Source of the DNA: Anaerococcus sp. Marseille-P3625
Lineage (GTDB): Bacteria > Bacillota > Clostridia > Tissierellales > Peptoniphilaceae
Assembly (NCBI RefSeq): GCF_900232825.1
Contig: NZ_OCTP01000011.1
Coordinates: 583,262-647,261, forward strand
Direction: 5' to 3'
Length of the DNA stretch: 64,000 nucleotides
Below are positions 9,261 through 18,712 of this stretch, piece after piece. The notes beneath the pieces are model-generated. The model saw only the letters and a program-made list of their open reading frames with translations, did not search any database and was not told the origin of the DNA. The translations under genes and the position numbers were made by a program. Numbering within the stretch: position 1 is the stretch's first letter; each line of letters opens with the position of its first letter.

Positions 9261-11840
9261 CTATCTTGGTCTTCCAAAACCATAAAAGTGTGATTTCCAA
9301 TATTTTGAATTTATTGATGTGTATTGAATTGGATCTCCCGCGTGAATCATCATTCCGTTACCTGTGTATATTCCTACGTGAGATATTGGTGTTCCACTGT
9401 TATATGTTGAGTGGAAAAATATAATATCTCCAGGTTGAGCTTCACTTGGACTTACTGGATTACAATAGTCTTTGTATATTCTCCATGCAGTTGTTCTTGG
9501 CATTCTCTTAACTCCTGACTTTGTAAATGACCAACATACAAAACCTGAACAATCAAAATTAGATGGTCCACTTGCTCCAAACACATATCTTTTGCCTATA
9601 TGTTTTTCTGCTTCATTAAATAAGGCTTTGGCAGTAGCTGAATCAAAAGCAAGACCAGGATTTCCAAAGTTTGGATTATCTACTATTTCTCCTAAGTCCC
9701 CATTACCTGATCCAAAAACATCTCCCATATTTCCCTTAGCTTCAAGAAGAGCTTCATAATGAACTACATTGTCTGGATAATCTTTAAATATTTCCCTAAC
9801 AACTTCATCCATTTCTCTTTTATTTAAAGTTACAATTAACCTCTTATATTCGTACTCTTCTTTTTCATAGCTAGTATAGGGATTACCACGACTATCATAT
9901 CTAGTTCTTTCTACTGTTCTTGTTCTAATTTCGATTTCTTCCTTAAAATCAAGCTTATACATTTTATCGAAAAGCTCTTTTAAAATTCCTTTTACTTCAG
10001 ATGCTGATTTTACTTCACCACATCTTGAAGTTATATAGGATAAAAGTTCATGGGTATTATGACCAATTTCTCCATCTTTATTTATAATATATTCGTCATA
10101 TCCAGGATGACTTGTTTTTACACTTTCGATTTGTGATTGTAGGTCATACTCCATTGATGAAAATTCTTGATTAACTTCACTTAGAACTGTATCTTGTGAT
10201 AGGTATGTTGTTGTCATTACTGAGTTAACAGAGTTACTTAATCCACTCATACCAACACTTCCACCACCAATCATGATTGATAGCATAAGACCTAGTCCTA
10301 TTACTAGAAATAGAACCATCTTACTTTTTCTTACGATTAGCTCTTTAGAAGCCTTACCTAAACTTAAAATAGCTTTTTTAACTCTATCTACCAGTCTTGT
10401 TTCGTGCTTTTTAGCTATCATGCTTTTCATTTGTTTTCTTTGGTAAAACTTCTTAAATCTATTTTTCTTTATATAGGAGTCTGACTTTTTTAAATCTTCC
10501 AAGCCACTTTTAAACTCCAACTTGCTTTTTCTATTTCTTATTTTCTTATCAAGTGTAGATAGCTTTTTTAATGACTTTTTCTTTTTGTCTAACTTATACT
10601 TCCTTATTCCATGCTGAAGTTTAGAGCTTACATTAGCGGCCTTTTCTCCAGATTCTACACCAGTATTATCAGATCCTGAACTTAAATAATCTCTCACTAA
10701 CTCTGATGACTTAGCTCCAGATAATAAAACCCCAGAAGATAGACTTCCTTTAGTTTTATTCTTTAAAATATTATCCTTTAGCTTGCTTTTAGACTTTTCA
10801 AGCTCTCCAATCTTTTTATCTGATATAAAGTCTTTAACATCTTGTGCCTTCTTAGAATCTTTCGGTGTAACTTTCTTAGATTCATTTTTTAAGTCATCGA
10901 TTTTCTTTCGAGTAAATTTATCACTTTCATAATTTTTTCTCTTGTAGTAAGTCTTCTTTTTATTAACTTTCTTTTGTTCTGAAGGTTTAAGGCTTGTTTC
11001 TTTTTCATCTTTTATAAATTCTTGATTATTGTCTTTAAACTCAGGATTATCAAAAGTTTTATCTGTATCAACTTCGTTTAGCTTATTTTCTTTATCTTTT
11101 TCTTTAGAAATTTTCTCCTTATCTCTAAACTTCTTTTCTTGATAAAGTTTCTGTTTTCGCTTTTTATCGATATTAGCATTACTGTCGTTCTTGCTCACTT
11201 CATCTTTAACAAGCTTATCTTTTCTATATATTCTCTTGCTTTTCTCTGCTTCGATAGGTTTATCTTCACTTGTCTGGATTCGCTTAGACTCTTTCTCGTT
11301 GATTTTGTCTTGGAATTTATCCTTACTATGGATAAGTTTATCCTCATAATTTTTAAGAACTTTTCTTTTACTTGATGCCTTCTTATTGCTTATTGGTTGA
11401 GCGTTAGCTGAAATATCATCTGTTGTTAGTTTATTAGAATTAATATTTCTACTATTTTCACTATCAAAATTTACCTTTTTGAAGTCTACATCTAAGTCTT
11501 CATCAAGTTTAAAGCTTTCATCTGCCCTTATTTCAAGATTAGATTGTTTTGTTTCTTTGGTCTTATCCTTATTATCTAAAACTTCTTTTCTAATTCTTTC
11601 CTTGTTTTTAGCCTTCTGAAAGTCTTTTAGTTTATCTTGTTTATGATCCTTAGATAATACATTCTCATGGATAAGTTTAGATTCTTTTTCTGATATTTTA
11701 TCTCCGAACCTATCCTTAGTTTTAATAATCTTATTGGTATAATCATCTGAATGAACAAGTTTACTATCAATATTCTTTTCAGGAGCGTCCCTATTTCGTA
11801 TAATTTTCTTTTGAAAATCTTTTTTTAGTTTTTTATCCAT
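9261..11840 (-). CDS. NlpC/P60 peptidoglycan hydrolase of the conjugation apparatus
   Basis: This 859-residue protein locally opens the cell wall for the mating channel. The N-terminal about 510 residues are cytoplasmic, very Lys/Glu/Asp-rich and partly repetitive (RFGDKISEKESKLIH and KFQDKINEKESKRIQ). One transmembrane segment follows (about 515-537, MVLFLVIGLGLMLSIMIGGG), then an extracellular stalk. The C-terminal NlpC/P60 domain (about 737-859) has the catalytic Cys in NFDCSGFV, the His in ISHVGIY and a third polar site near MMIHAGD. It corresponds to the CD1108-type proteins of Tn1549-family elements and lies 7 bases after virB4. The unusually long N-terminal extension is the odd feature. 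Confidence 0.88.
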   Translation of the reverse strand: MDKKLKKDFQKKIIRNRDAPEKNIDSKLVHSDDYTNKIIKTKDRFGDKISEKESKLIHENVLSKDHKQDKLKDFQKAKNKERIRKEVLDNKDKTKETKQSNLEIRADESFKLDEDLDVDFKKVNFDSENSRNINSNKLTTDDISANAQPISNKKASSKRKVLKNYEDKLIHSKDKFQDKINEKESKRIQTSEDKPIEAEKSKRIYRKDKLVKDEVSKNDSNANIDKKRKQKLYQEKKFRDKEKISKEKDKENKLNEVDTDKTFDNPEFKDNNQEFIKDEKETSLKPSEQKKVNKKKTYYKRKNYESDKFTRKKIDDLKNESKKVTPKDSKKAQDVKDFISDKKIGELEKSKSKLKDNILKNKTKGSLSSGVLLSGAKSSELVRDYLSSGSDNTGVESGEKAANVSSKLQHGIRKYKLDKKKKSLKKLSTLDKKIRNRKSKLEFKSGLEDLKKSDSYIKKNRFKKFYQRKQMKSMIAKKHETRLVDRVKKAILSLGKASKELIVRKSKMVLFLVIGLGLMLSIMIGGGSVGMSGLSNSVNSVMTTTYLSQDTVLSEVNQEFSSMEYDLQSQIESVKTSHPGYDEYIINKDGEIGHNTHELLSYITSRCGEVKSASEVKGILKELFDKMYKLDFKEEIEIRTRTVERTRYDSRGNPYTSYEKEEYEYKRLIVTLNKREMDEVVREIFKDYPDNVVHYEALLEAKGNMGDVFGSGNGDLGEIVDNPNFGNPGLAFDSATAKALFNEAEKHIGKRYVFGASGPSNFDCSGFVCWSFTKSGVKRMPRTTAWRIYKDYCNPVSPSEAQPGDIIFFHSTYNSGTPISHVGIYTGNGMMIHAGDPIQYTSINSKYWKSHFYGFGRPR

Positions 11841-11847
11841 ATCACAC

Positions 11848-14271
11848 CTACTTAGCTTCTTCTGGTTTAGTTGTCATTAGCTTATATAGCATGGTGTCTT
11901 TAGGGAATTTATCAATAAATGGAACAATAGTATTTCCAAAGAATAAGAGTCCCTCACCTGCGTTTGAATTAGTAATATAGTTTAACTGATAAGGCGATAT
12001 TTTTAATTTCTTAGCAAGAATATCTCTATCTCCAGATGCTTGATTTAACATTAGAACAAAGTCTGTATTGTCAAAGATATTTTCAATTTCCTGACTTGTT
12101 AAAAGGTCTTTTACGTTTTGAGTTATGCCTGTTGGAATACCACCCCATTTTCTAAATCTTTTCCAGATTTCTACTGAATATGAAGCAGTTTGTGGATCTT
12201 TTAATAAAAGGTGGAACTCATCTATATAGTATCTTGTAGACTTACTTCCTCTATTTAGGGAAACCTTGTTCCAAACCTGGTCTTGAATTACAAGCATACC
12301 TATCTTTTTAAGTTGTGTTCCTAGCTCTTTTATATCAAAGCAGAGCAATTGTCTATTTAGGTCAACATTTGACCTATTATTAAATACATTAAGACTTCCT
12401 TTAACATAAATTTCCATTTCTGTTGCGAGTTTTCTGCCAACTCCCTCTTCTTGAGATAGGAGCATATCGTATAAATCTCCTAATATCGGCATATTTTCTG
12501 GTTTTGGGTCTTCAAAATATTTTTGGTATATCTTTGGTAAGCACCTATCTATAACTGATTTTTCTGCAGCAGTAAGACCAGATCCTCCTACCACAAGTTC
12601 AAGCATAGACATTATGAAGTTTGCCTTATCCTTTAAAGGTGCATCCCCATCTCCATAGTTCATATTTATATCAAGTGGATTTAGATAGTCCTTTGACTTT
12701 GCTGAAACTTTAATAACTTCTCCATTAAATTGTTTTACAAGGTTTGAATACTCGCCTTCAGGATCACAAATAATTACATCATCGTCTGTTACAAGAATTG
12801 CATTTGCCATCTCTCTCTTTGCCGAGAAAGATTTACCAGAACCTGGTGTTCCTAATATTAATCCGTTAGGGTTCTTGAGTTTCTTCCTATCTGCCATAAT
12901 TAAGTTTTGGCTAAGGGCATTTAAGCCATAGTACAAAGAATTTGCTGAATCAATAAATAGCTCTTCTGTTGTAAAAGGCATAAATACTGCCGTTGATGAT
13001 GAAGTTAAAAATCTTTTTATCTCGACTTGGTTAACTCCTAGAGGTAAGACAGAAACAAGTCCTTGCTCTTGCTGATGAGATAATCTTTTCACCTGACAAT
13101 TATGTCTGTTAGCAATTGATGAGATTTGAGCAATAGTATTTTCTAATTTTTGATTAGTCCTAGCAAAATTCATCATTACTATGGTAACTACAAAGAGCCT
13201 TTCATCTCTATTTTGTAAGTCAGATAACATGGACTTAACATCCGCACCAAAAGTATTTATATCTGATGGAATAATATCCATATCATATCCTGCTCGAACT
13301 GCTTTCTTTTGTTCTTCAATTTTCATTCTATCCAGGTCTGTATTTTTTCTCTTAATGAGTTTAATGGCTTCTGCTTGTTCAACTACATCTATATGAAAAG
13401 CTACATAAATATTGTCATCAATATCTAAAAACTCAGATAACATTCTGTCTGATAACTCACTTGCAAGTATTTGAAAATGGCTTACTGCTCCAATATATTT
13501 ACCAAATTTAAAATTATTTACTGGTGCAAAATTAAAGATATTGGGAGTTATATGTGACTTTGTAGACTCTTTCTTCTTCAAATCTTTATATGAAAAATAA
13601 AAGTTTTTGTCTGGATTTAACATATCGTGAACAAGTCTTAGCCTTTCTTCACCATCAAGGCTTTCTGCTCTTACTCCCATAGATTTAAAGTTAGATAAAA
13701 TATCTACTTCAAGTCTATTTAACTTTGCTCTTGCTTGCTCTAGGTTATCTGCTTCTGTGGTAAAAGTTATATACTTCATCTTTTTAAGTCCGTTATTGCC
13801 CTTTGCAAGTTGAAGCTTTAACATCTCCCTAAACTCTTTTCTTACATCGTCATAGAAGTCTCCCTTATCAGCAATTTTAATTGCATCTTGTAGGTCTTTA
13901 TTTCTTCCTAATTGATTTACATATGAAAGTTCAATGTGGACACTTGGATCAAAAGAATTTAAAAAGTTGGCAAATTGGTTAAAGATTAAATCTCTATCTT
14001 CTTCCAATGCCAACTGGTAATTTATATCTTGAAATGAAATCGTCTTTGAATAATTTTTTTCATCTAACTGGCAAATGCCCTCTGGTAACATTCTTATATA
14101 TGGAATTGTATCCTCAACAGTAAATCTCTTTTTCTCTTTCTTTAAAAGTACACTTAGAAGACTATTTGTTGGATCTTTCTTTGTTTTTAGCTTTCTTACT
14201 TCCTTTCGGTCTTTTTTTAATTGTTTTTCCCTTAGATTTAAGTCGCTGATTTGCTTTTTTCTTTGCTTCAA
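11848..14271 (-). CDS. virB4: VirB4-family conjugation ATPase
   Basis: This 807-residue type IV secretion ATPase energises channel assembly and substrate transfer at the inner face of the membrane. Walker A is LGTPGSGKSF (about residue 478) and Walker B is YYIDEFHLLL (about 685). Length and domain order fit VirB4/TrbE of Gram-positive ICEs. The start is a TTG seven bases after a strong GGAGG, so the gene truly overlaps the 3' end of the prgI-like gene by 110 bases in another frame. Upstream are PrgI and VirB6-like genes, downstream the NlpC/P60 hydrolase. Confidence 0.93.
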   Translation of the reverse strand: MKQRKKQISDLNLREKQLKKDRKEVRKLKTKKDPTNSLLSVLLKKEKKRFTVEDTIPYIRMLPEGICQLDEKNYSKTISFQDINYQLALEEDRDLIFNQFANFLNSFDPSVHIELSYVNQLGRNKDLQDAIKIADKGDFYDDVRKEFREMLKLQLAKGNNGLKKMKYITFTTEADNLEQARAKLNRLEVDILSNFKSMGVRAESLDGEERLRLVHDMLNPDKNFYFSYKDLKKKESTKSHITPNIFNFAPVNNFKFGKYIGAVSHFQILASELSDRMLSEFLDIDDNIYVAFHIDVVEQAEAIKLIKRKNTDLDRMKIEEQKKAVRAGYDMDIIPSDINTFGADVKSMLSDLQNRDERLFVVTIVMMNFARTNQKLENTIAQISSIANRHNCQVKRLSHQQEQGLVSVLPLGVNQVEIKRFLTSSSTAVFMPFTTEELFIDSANSLYYGLNALSQNLIMADRKKLKNPNGLILGTPGSGKSFSAKREMANAILVTDDDVIICDPEGEYSNLVKQFNGEVIKVSAKSKDYLNPLDINMNYGDGDAPLKDKANFIMSMLELVVGGSGLTAAEKSVIDRCLPKIYQKYFEDPKPENMPILGDLYDMLLSQEEGVGRKLATEMEIYVKGSLNVFNNRSNVDLNRQLLCFDIKELGTQLKKIGMLVIQDQVWNKVSLNRGSKSTRYYIDEFHLLLKDPQTASYSVEIWKRFRKWGGIPTGITQNVKDLLTSQEIENIFDNTDFVLMLNQASGDRDILAKKLKISPYQLNYITNSNAGEGLLFFGNTIVPFIDKFPKDTMLYKLMTTKPEEAK

Positions 14272-14572
14272 GGTATGCCTCCTTTCTTATTCTCTTAGTT
14301 GGTTGATAAAACTTATGAAGATAGAAAAATTTAAAATATTTTTCAAAAGTTAAGGTGTCTTTTTCATATAAGGTTATAAAAAAGATTGGCAGGGTTACTA
14401 TTAGCATTACAATGATTGAAACATCATTAGGTAGATATTTCTTCATAAATAAATAGGTTGGTATTCCAATTAGTCCTGCCACAGAAAAACCTATAAGTTG
14501 TCTTTTGGTTAAGTTAAAGGCAACCTTTGTTTTAATCTTGTCCAAATCTTTTGGTATTGGTACATATGCCAT
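14162..14572 (-). CDS. PrgI family membrane protein
   Basis: This 136-residue protein has two adjacent transmembrane helices (about residues 27-43 and 49-68; IGFSAVAGLIGIPTYLF, then VSIIVMLIVTLPIFFIT) and a very basic C-terminus (KKRPKGSKKAKNKERSNK). It matches PrgI/TcpE-like proteins that precede virB4 in these elements and would be a membrane component of the mating channel. GAGGGAG nine bases before ATG marks the start. Its last 110 bases overlap virB4. Confidence 0.85.
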   Translation of the reverse strand: MAYVPIPKDLDKIKTKVAFNLTKRQLIGFSVAGLIGIPTYLFMKKYLPNDVSIIVMLIVTLPIFFITLYEKDTLTFEKYFKFFYLHKFYQPTKRIRKEAYLEAKKKANQRLKSKGKTIKKRPKGSKKAKNKERSNK

Positions 14573-14573
14573 T

Positions 14574-14864
14574 TTAATCTCCCTCTACTTCTTCTTTGGA
14601 AAGTTCAAGTATATGGTCATAATTAGATGTTGTTTCCTCTTCCAGGTAGCTAATTCTTTCTTCTAATTCTTCTTGTTTTTCTTCATTTCTGTCATTGTAT
14701 TCGCCTTGATACATAACAAATTCATTGTGACATCTTCCGAGTCTATTTATTCTCCTCTTTAAGTTTCTAATCTCTTCATTTCTTTTTTTCTCTTTTAAGA
14801 TTTCATAAGTTCCTCCTAATAAAATTCCAAGTCCCAATAAAGCACAATTTTTCTTTTTTAACAT
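14574..14864 (-). CDS. Small membrane-anchored coiled-coil protein of the conjugation operon
   Basis: This 96-residue hypothetical protein has one short hydrophobic N-terminal segment (CALLGLGILLGGTYEIL, residues 7-23), followed by a charged helical region with heptad-like spacing and a Glu-rich end. A good AGGAGG precedes the ATG. It lies between the VirB6-like and PrgI genes with about 9 and 1 bases of spacing, so it belongs to the operon. I do not recognise the family; a structural role at the membrane is possible. Confidence 0.6.
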   Translation of the reverse strand: MLKKKNCALLGLGILLGGTYEILKEKKRNEEIRNLKRRINRLGRCHNEFVMYQGEYNDRNEEKQEELEERISYLEEETTSNYDHILELSKEEVEGD

Positions 14865-14873
14865 TTATTCCTC

Positions 14874-15737
14874 CTAGTGCGTATTCATAATACTTTTTGC
14901 AACTGTTCCACTCTTAAACATCATAAGTCCAAGTAGTAGAGCATATCCTAATATACTAAACAAGCTTGCGTGAATATCTGTAATCTGTACCGTTCTTATT
15001 AAAACGGTGTAGATACCTAAACATACCATCAAAAACAAACCTTGTAGTCCCAAGGCAAAAAGTCCCTTGATATAATTTGTTCCAATCTGACCCCATTCTT
15101 TATTTCCCATAGTCGCAAATGGTATAGATGATACTGATGAGTAGACATATATTTCAAACATACGCCCATATACTATTAAGGTAATAGTTAAAGATATACA
15201 TTGAATTGCAATCCTCACTAGGCTTGTTTCAACTAATATCATTATTAATGCACCAACATCTTTTTCTTTTAATGTATCAACCATAGCAACTATCTGATCT
15301 CCTGAAACAGTGGCAGAAGTAGTGATTACCCCTGCCGCTTTGTTTACAAGATTTTGTGCCACATCAAAGACTGCCATTGAAAATTCAAAGGCATGGCTTG
15401 CAAGGTAGACTGCTATAAACATCTTTATAATGTATTTGAAAAACTCAAAAGTATCTGTATCGTGCATATTATTCTTTTGCATAACCATATTTATGAGTTC
15501 AATACATAAAACTGCTGTTATGATAAGACCTGCTATTGGAACGATCACATTATCATTAATGTTTTTTATGAAGTTATACACTTCTCCATTCCAACCCATT
15601 GGTGTCTTCCCAACATCAGTTGCAATAACTCCTACCTTGTCATTTATATCTAAGAACATGGACTCAAGATTTGCTTTGATACCTCCGAGTAGCATATCCT
15701 TAAAAAATTCAGTTAGCTTGTCAAAGATACCAAACAT
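14874..15737 (-). CDS. VirB6/TrbL-like polytopic conjugation protein
   Basis: This 287-residue membrane protein has about six hydrophobic segments (for example VIVPIAGLIITAVLCIELI, FALGLQGLFLMVCLGIYTVL and SLFSILGYALLLGLMMF). Size, topology and position between Maff2 and PrgI/VirB4 fit the VirB6/TrbL-like channel subunit of Tn1549-type ICEs. The start follows the Maff2 stop closely: TAGGAGAAAGTCTATG contains the stop codon and the Shine-Dalgarno sequence. Confidence 0.82.
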   Translation of the reverse strand: MFGIFDKLTEFFKDMLLGGIKANLESMFLDINDKVGVIATDVGKTPMGWNGEVYNFIKNINDNVIVPIAGLIITAVLCIELINMVMQKNNMHDTDTFEFFKYIIKMFIAVYLASHAFEFSMAVFDVAQNLVNKAAGVITTSATVSGDQIVAMVDTLKEKDVGALIMILVETSLVRIAIQCISLTITLIVYGRMFEIYVYSSVSSIPFATMGNKEWGQIGTNYIKGLFALGLQGLFLMVCLGIYTVLIRTVQITDIHASLFSILGYALLLGLMMFKSGTVAKSIMNTH

Positions 15738-15747
15738 AGACTTTCTC

Positions 15748-15848
15748 CTATTTTAAAGCATTTGCAAGTAGTGGAATTAATTTAATACCGATTAGTACAA
15801 TTCCCCCACCAGCCATAAGCTGCTTAATACCTTGAGATTTAGCACCAG
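15748..15848 (-). CDS. maff2: Maff2 family membrane protein, 3' exon
   Basis: The 3' exon begins CTGGTGCT immediately after the group II intron and encodes PGAKSQGIKQLMAGGGI through LIPLLANALK to a TAG at 15748. Joined to the 5' exon it gives a 71-residue Maff2 protein with two hydrophobic segments, the normal size for the family. Maff2 is a small pilin-like or channel-associated membrane protein upstream of the VirB6-like gene. The stop codon overlaps the next gene's Shine-Dalgarno sequence. The exon is functional only if the intron is spliced out. Confidence 0.85.
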
Positions 15849-18596
15849 ATTGCGATAGGTAAGCCTACAGTTTCAGTGTTTCCAGCTTTTCCCCCGCTTA
15901 GCACCGTGCATGCGACTTTCACCGCACACGGCGCCCCATCGCAAGAAAGATTTTCACGTTTTAATTAAGATTTACACACTTCTCAACAACTAGTTATTTC
16001 TTTTAAATGGTTGGCAATCCTATCATTTTTCTGAGTTCATTACATTTCTCAATTTGCTTACCTGTTAAGGCAAGTTCTTTTACATATTTTAGAATTGTAT
16101 CTTCTTTTGTTGCATGGATTAGTATATGCACTTTTTCTGTTACAAGAATTAGATTGCTGTACTTGTCTGTACCACCTTTTTCAAGTGGTAGTTTATGGTG
16201 GCAATGTATATCACTTGGTGTTAATTTATTCCCTGTTACAAAACATCTTCCATATTGAGCTGCAAAGAGCGAAATCCTATTGTCTGCATACTCTATACTC
16301 TTATCAAGTACAGGGTGTTTCATTAACCAAACAAGAGTGTCTATATCAATTTGTAGATTTTTATGAATTAAAGATCTACCCTCTACAGTGTACTTGTTTA
16401 TATCTTTTTTCTTGTGTTTTGCGTCCTTAGTTTGGATATACCCCACTGGAATTAATGGGCGTCCGTTAAGGAAGCGAAGTTGTTTACTTTTTCCATACTT
16501 ATCTTTGATAAATCCTTTATTTAATGTCCCATTGGTCTTTAAGTCAAGCCTGTTGTTCATTTGCTTTTTAATGTGAAAGGCTATTTTAGCAAAGTCTATA
16601 CTCACATTTGTTGCTATTTGGTAATAATTATGCAAGCCTGAAACAGTAGCATTATACCTAGCTATTGCTTTGTACTGCTCTTTCTCATTTGCAGGTCTCT
16701 TTATATCCGCAACACATTTAGAAATATTTTCTTTTGCATTTTTCAGTGCCTTATCACTTATATGCGACTGTACAACAAACTTTTTGCCTTTTGGTTTAAC
16801 CTTAAGCTTGAAGCCTAAGAACTCCGAGTACCTTTGTTTTAGATTTGTTATTTTAGATTTTTCTTCACTTACATTTAGTTTTAATCTGTCTTGCAACCAT
16901 TTTGTAACTGCCTGATAGGTTCTTTTTGCATCGTAGTAATTACGGCAAAATATCTTGAAATCATCGGCATACCTTACAATGTATATTTCTTTTAGGTTGC
17001 TTGTTCTTAAAGCTCTGTAGGTATGGCTTTTTATCTCTGTTCCTTGACTGTTCGTTCTCTGTTTATATGGATAATGCGTGGGCATTGTCAGCCATTGAGA
17101 AGAAACCCACCAATCTAATTCGTTCAAGACTACATTAGATAGTAGCGGTGATAATATACCGCCTTGTGGTGTTCCCTTTGTTGGTGTAATTACCTTTTTA
17201 TCGGGCATAACTATGTCTGCTTTCAGCATTTCCTTAATGATACAAAGTAGCTTTTTGTCTTGGATACCCAAATTCCAAAGTTGCCTTATGAGCTTTGCAT
17301 GATATACATTGTCGAAAAATCCTTGTATATCAATATCAACTACATAGTGTAAGTGCTGTATCTGCATTAGTCTCGCACATTCTGCAATAGCGTGTTCCGT
17401 ACTCCTGTTAGGTCGAAACCCATAGGAGCTGTCATGAAACTTGGCTTCACATATTGGCTCTAAAATTTGTAAAATACATTGTTGTACAATTCTGTCTACA
17501 ATAGTCGGTATTCCTAAAGGTCTTATTTTCCCATTAGGCTTTAGTATCTCCACTCTCTTTACAGGGCGTGGTTTATACCAATGAAACTGTTTTTGTATGA
17601 GAGAAATGTATTCTTCTTCATTTAGCCTTGATAGATGTTTTATTGTTCTTCCATCTACTCCTGCTGTGTGACTGCCTTTATTTCCTTTTATACTTCGATA
17701 GGCTAGTTTTATATTTTCTCTTGAAGTTATTAACCCCATTAAATTTGAAAATACTTTATCCTCACTGCTATCTTTATATAGATTATCAAGGACTTCTTGC
17801 AAGTCATAATATTCCGTATAACGGATTTTATTTTGTTTTAATCTTTGTTTCGAAGTGGACACAGGCACCATCTCCTTTCGGATTTGATTTTCTTTGTCAT
17901 ACTCGAAGCTGTGTTTATCTTAATTTCAGTTCTTGTTCTTTCTTGTGACTAGTGGCTATCCCTCCACGAGCTTATTATTCTCGCTTCATAGGTACTATGC
18001 CACCACTTTCACCAAGATAAAAAATAGTTATATGATCTTTTTCTTATCATTTTCCCATTTAACACTTCACTAGCATTAGACTGCTTCCATGTTCTTGGTT
18101 TACCACGTTCCAACAATCCTATCATTGAATACGTTTAGGTTCTTCCTCTAAGCCTGTGTTTAGCTCTCGCCTTATCGCCTGTAACGATATATGGACTTTC
18201 ATAACAACCATTCTTACTAATCCACAAACACACCATCTTTGATGGTAATTGCCGTTAGACAAATTCAAACGTCTAGACTTGTACATTCGGAAGTGCGTCA
18301 GTGTTTTGGTATACACATTCTCACCATGCGTATTCGACACCCGGCATATAGGTAGCACCATTTACCTCTAAACAGGTTTCGTATAACTATATAGCTATTT
18401 ACGGCTACTCTCTGCCGACTTCACCGAGCTTTTGACAATAAATTAGTCTAATATTTATTGCCAATCGGAGTATCAGTGTAGGCATTTTAGGGCGTTACTC
18501 CATCGTTCTACCTATCAGATTGTTAGTTCTCCTAAGTTTCGAACTTTATGTCCTTCGACTTAGTGCATAAGCTTTTCACTTATGAACGTGTCGCAC
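15849..18596 (-). mobile_element. Group II intron in maff2
   Basis: The intron runs leftward. Its 5' end is GTGCGAC (18596 downward), matching the bacterial GUGYG consensus. The 3' end has a domain V-like hairpin with CGCCGTGTGCGG and GCACGGTG arms (near 15898-15940), then a domain VI-like stem and ...GCAAT at 15849, an AY terminus. Joining the exons gives an uninterrupted GAT AAC CCT GGT GCT (DNPGA), typical of Maff2, which fixes both boundaries. A reverse transcriptase/maturase is encoded in domain IV. The 725 bases from 17872 to 18596 are structured RNA (domains I-III), not coding. A possible EBS1 is GGUUGU (18204-18209 on the complement), pairing with exon AUAACC. Confidence 0.92.
16003..17871 (-). 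CDS. ltrA: Group II intron-encoded reverse transcriptase/maturase with HNH endonuclease
   Basis: This 622-residue multifunctional protein drives intron splicing and retrohoming. Reverse transcriptase motifs include KIRPLGIPTIVDRIVQQ, YGFRPNRST and the catalytic YADDF (about residue 303). A maturase domain X region follows, and the C-terminus is an HNH endonuclease (DIHCHHKLPLEKGGTDKYSN). All domains look intact. The ATG at 17871 directly abuts the Shine-Dalgarno AAAGGAG, which is too close. A GTG nine bases downstream (17862, residue 4) is a better-spaced start, so the N-terminus is uncertain by three residues. Confidence 0.93.
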   Translation of the reverse strand: MVPVSTSKQRLKQNKIRYTEYYDLQEVLDNLYKDSSEDKVFSNLMGLITSRENIKLAYRSIKGNKGSHTAGVDGRTIKHLSRLNEEEYISLIQKQFHWYKPRPVKRVEILKPNGKIRPLGIPTIVDRIVQQCILQILEPICEAKFHDSSYGFRPNRSTEHAIAECARLMQIQHLHYVVDIDIQGFFDNVYHAKLIRQLWNLGIQDKKLLCIIKEMLKADIVMPDKKVITPTKGTPQGGILSPLLSNVVLNELDWWVSSQWLTMPTHYPYKQRTNSQGTEIKSHTYRALRTSNLKEIYIVRYADDFKIFCRNYYDAKRTYQAVTKWLQDRLKLNVSEEKSKITNLKQRYSEFLGFKLKVKPKGKKFVVQSHISDKALKNAKENISKCVADIKRPANEKEQYKAIARYNATVSGLHNYYQIATNVSIDFAKIAFHIKKQMNNRLDLKTNGTLNKGFIKDKYGKSKQLRFLNGRPLIPVGYIQTKDAKHKKKDINKYTVEGRSLIHKNLQIDIDTLVWLMKHPVLDKSIEYADNRISLFAAQYGRCFVTGNKLTPSDIHCHHKLPLEKGGTDKYSNLILVTEKVHILIHATKEDTILKYVKELALTGKQIEKCNELRKMIGLPTI

Positions 18597-18711
18597 GGTT
18601 ATCATTACCATAACCTTCCATTAAGTTAATAACTCCCCATGCTCCTAAACCTGCACCAATTGCAGTTACAAGTGTCTTTAAAACTCCAACTCCAGCTGTA
18701 AAAAATTCCAT
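18597..18711 (-). CDS. maff2: Maff2 family membrane protein, 5' exon
   Basis: The 5' exon encodes MEFFTAGVGVLKTLVTAIGA, continues through WGVINLMEGYGNDN, and ends inside the next codon (C of CCT) at the intron. AGGAGG precedes the ATG at 18711, close behind the ssb stop. The hydrophobic helix and GYGNDN motif identify Maff2. The Tn1549-type transfer operon needs this gene, so mating should depend on intron splicing. Insertion inside a conserved codon stretch is typical of homing into a conserved target. Confidence 0.85.
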
Positions 18712-18712
18712 A

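Noticed and set aside
18122-18361. 79-codon leftward ORF
   Set aside because: It lies in the 5' structured part of the group II intron (domains I-III), has no ribosome-binding site and no protein-like composition.
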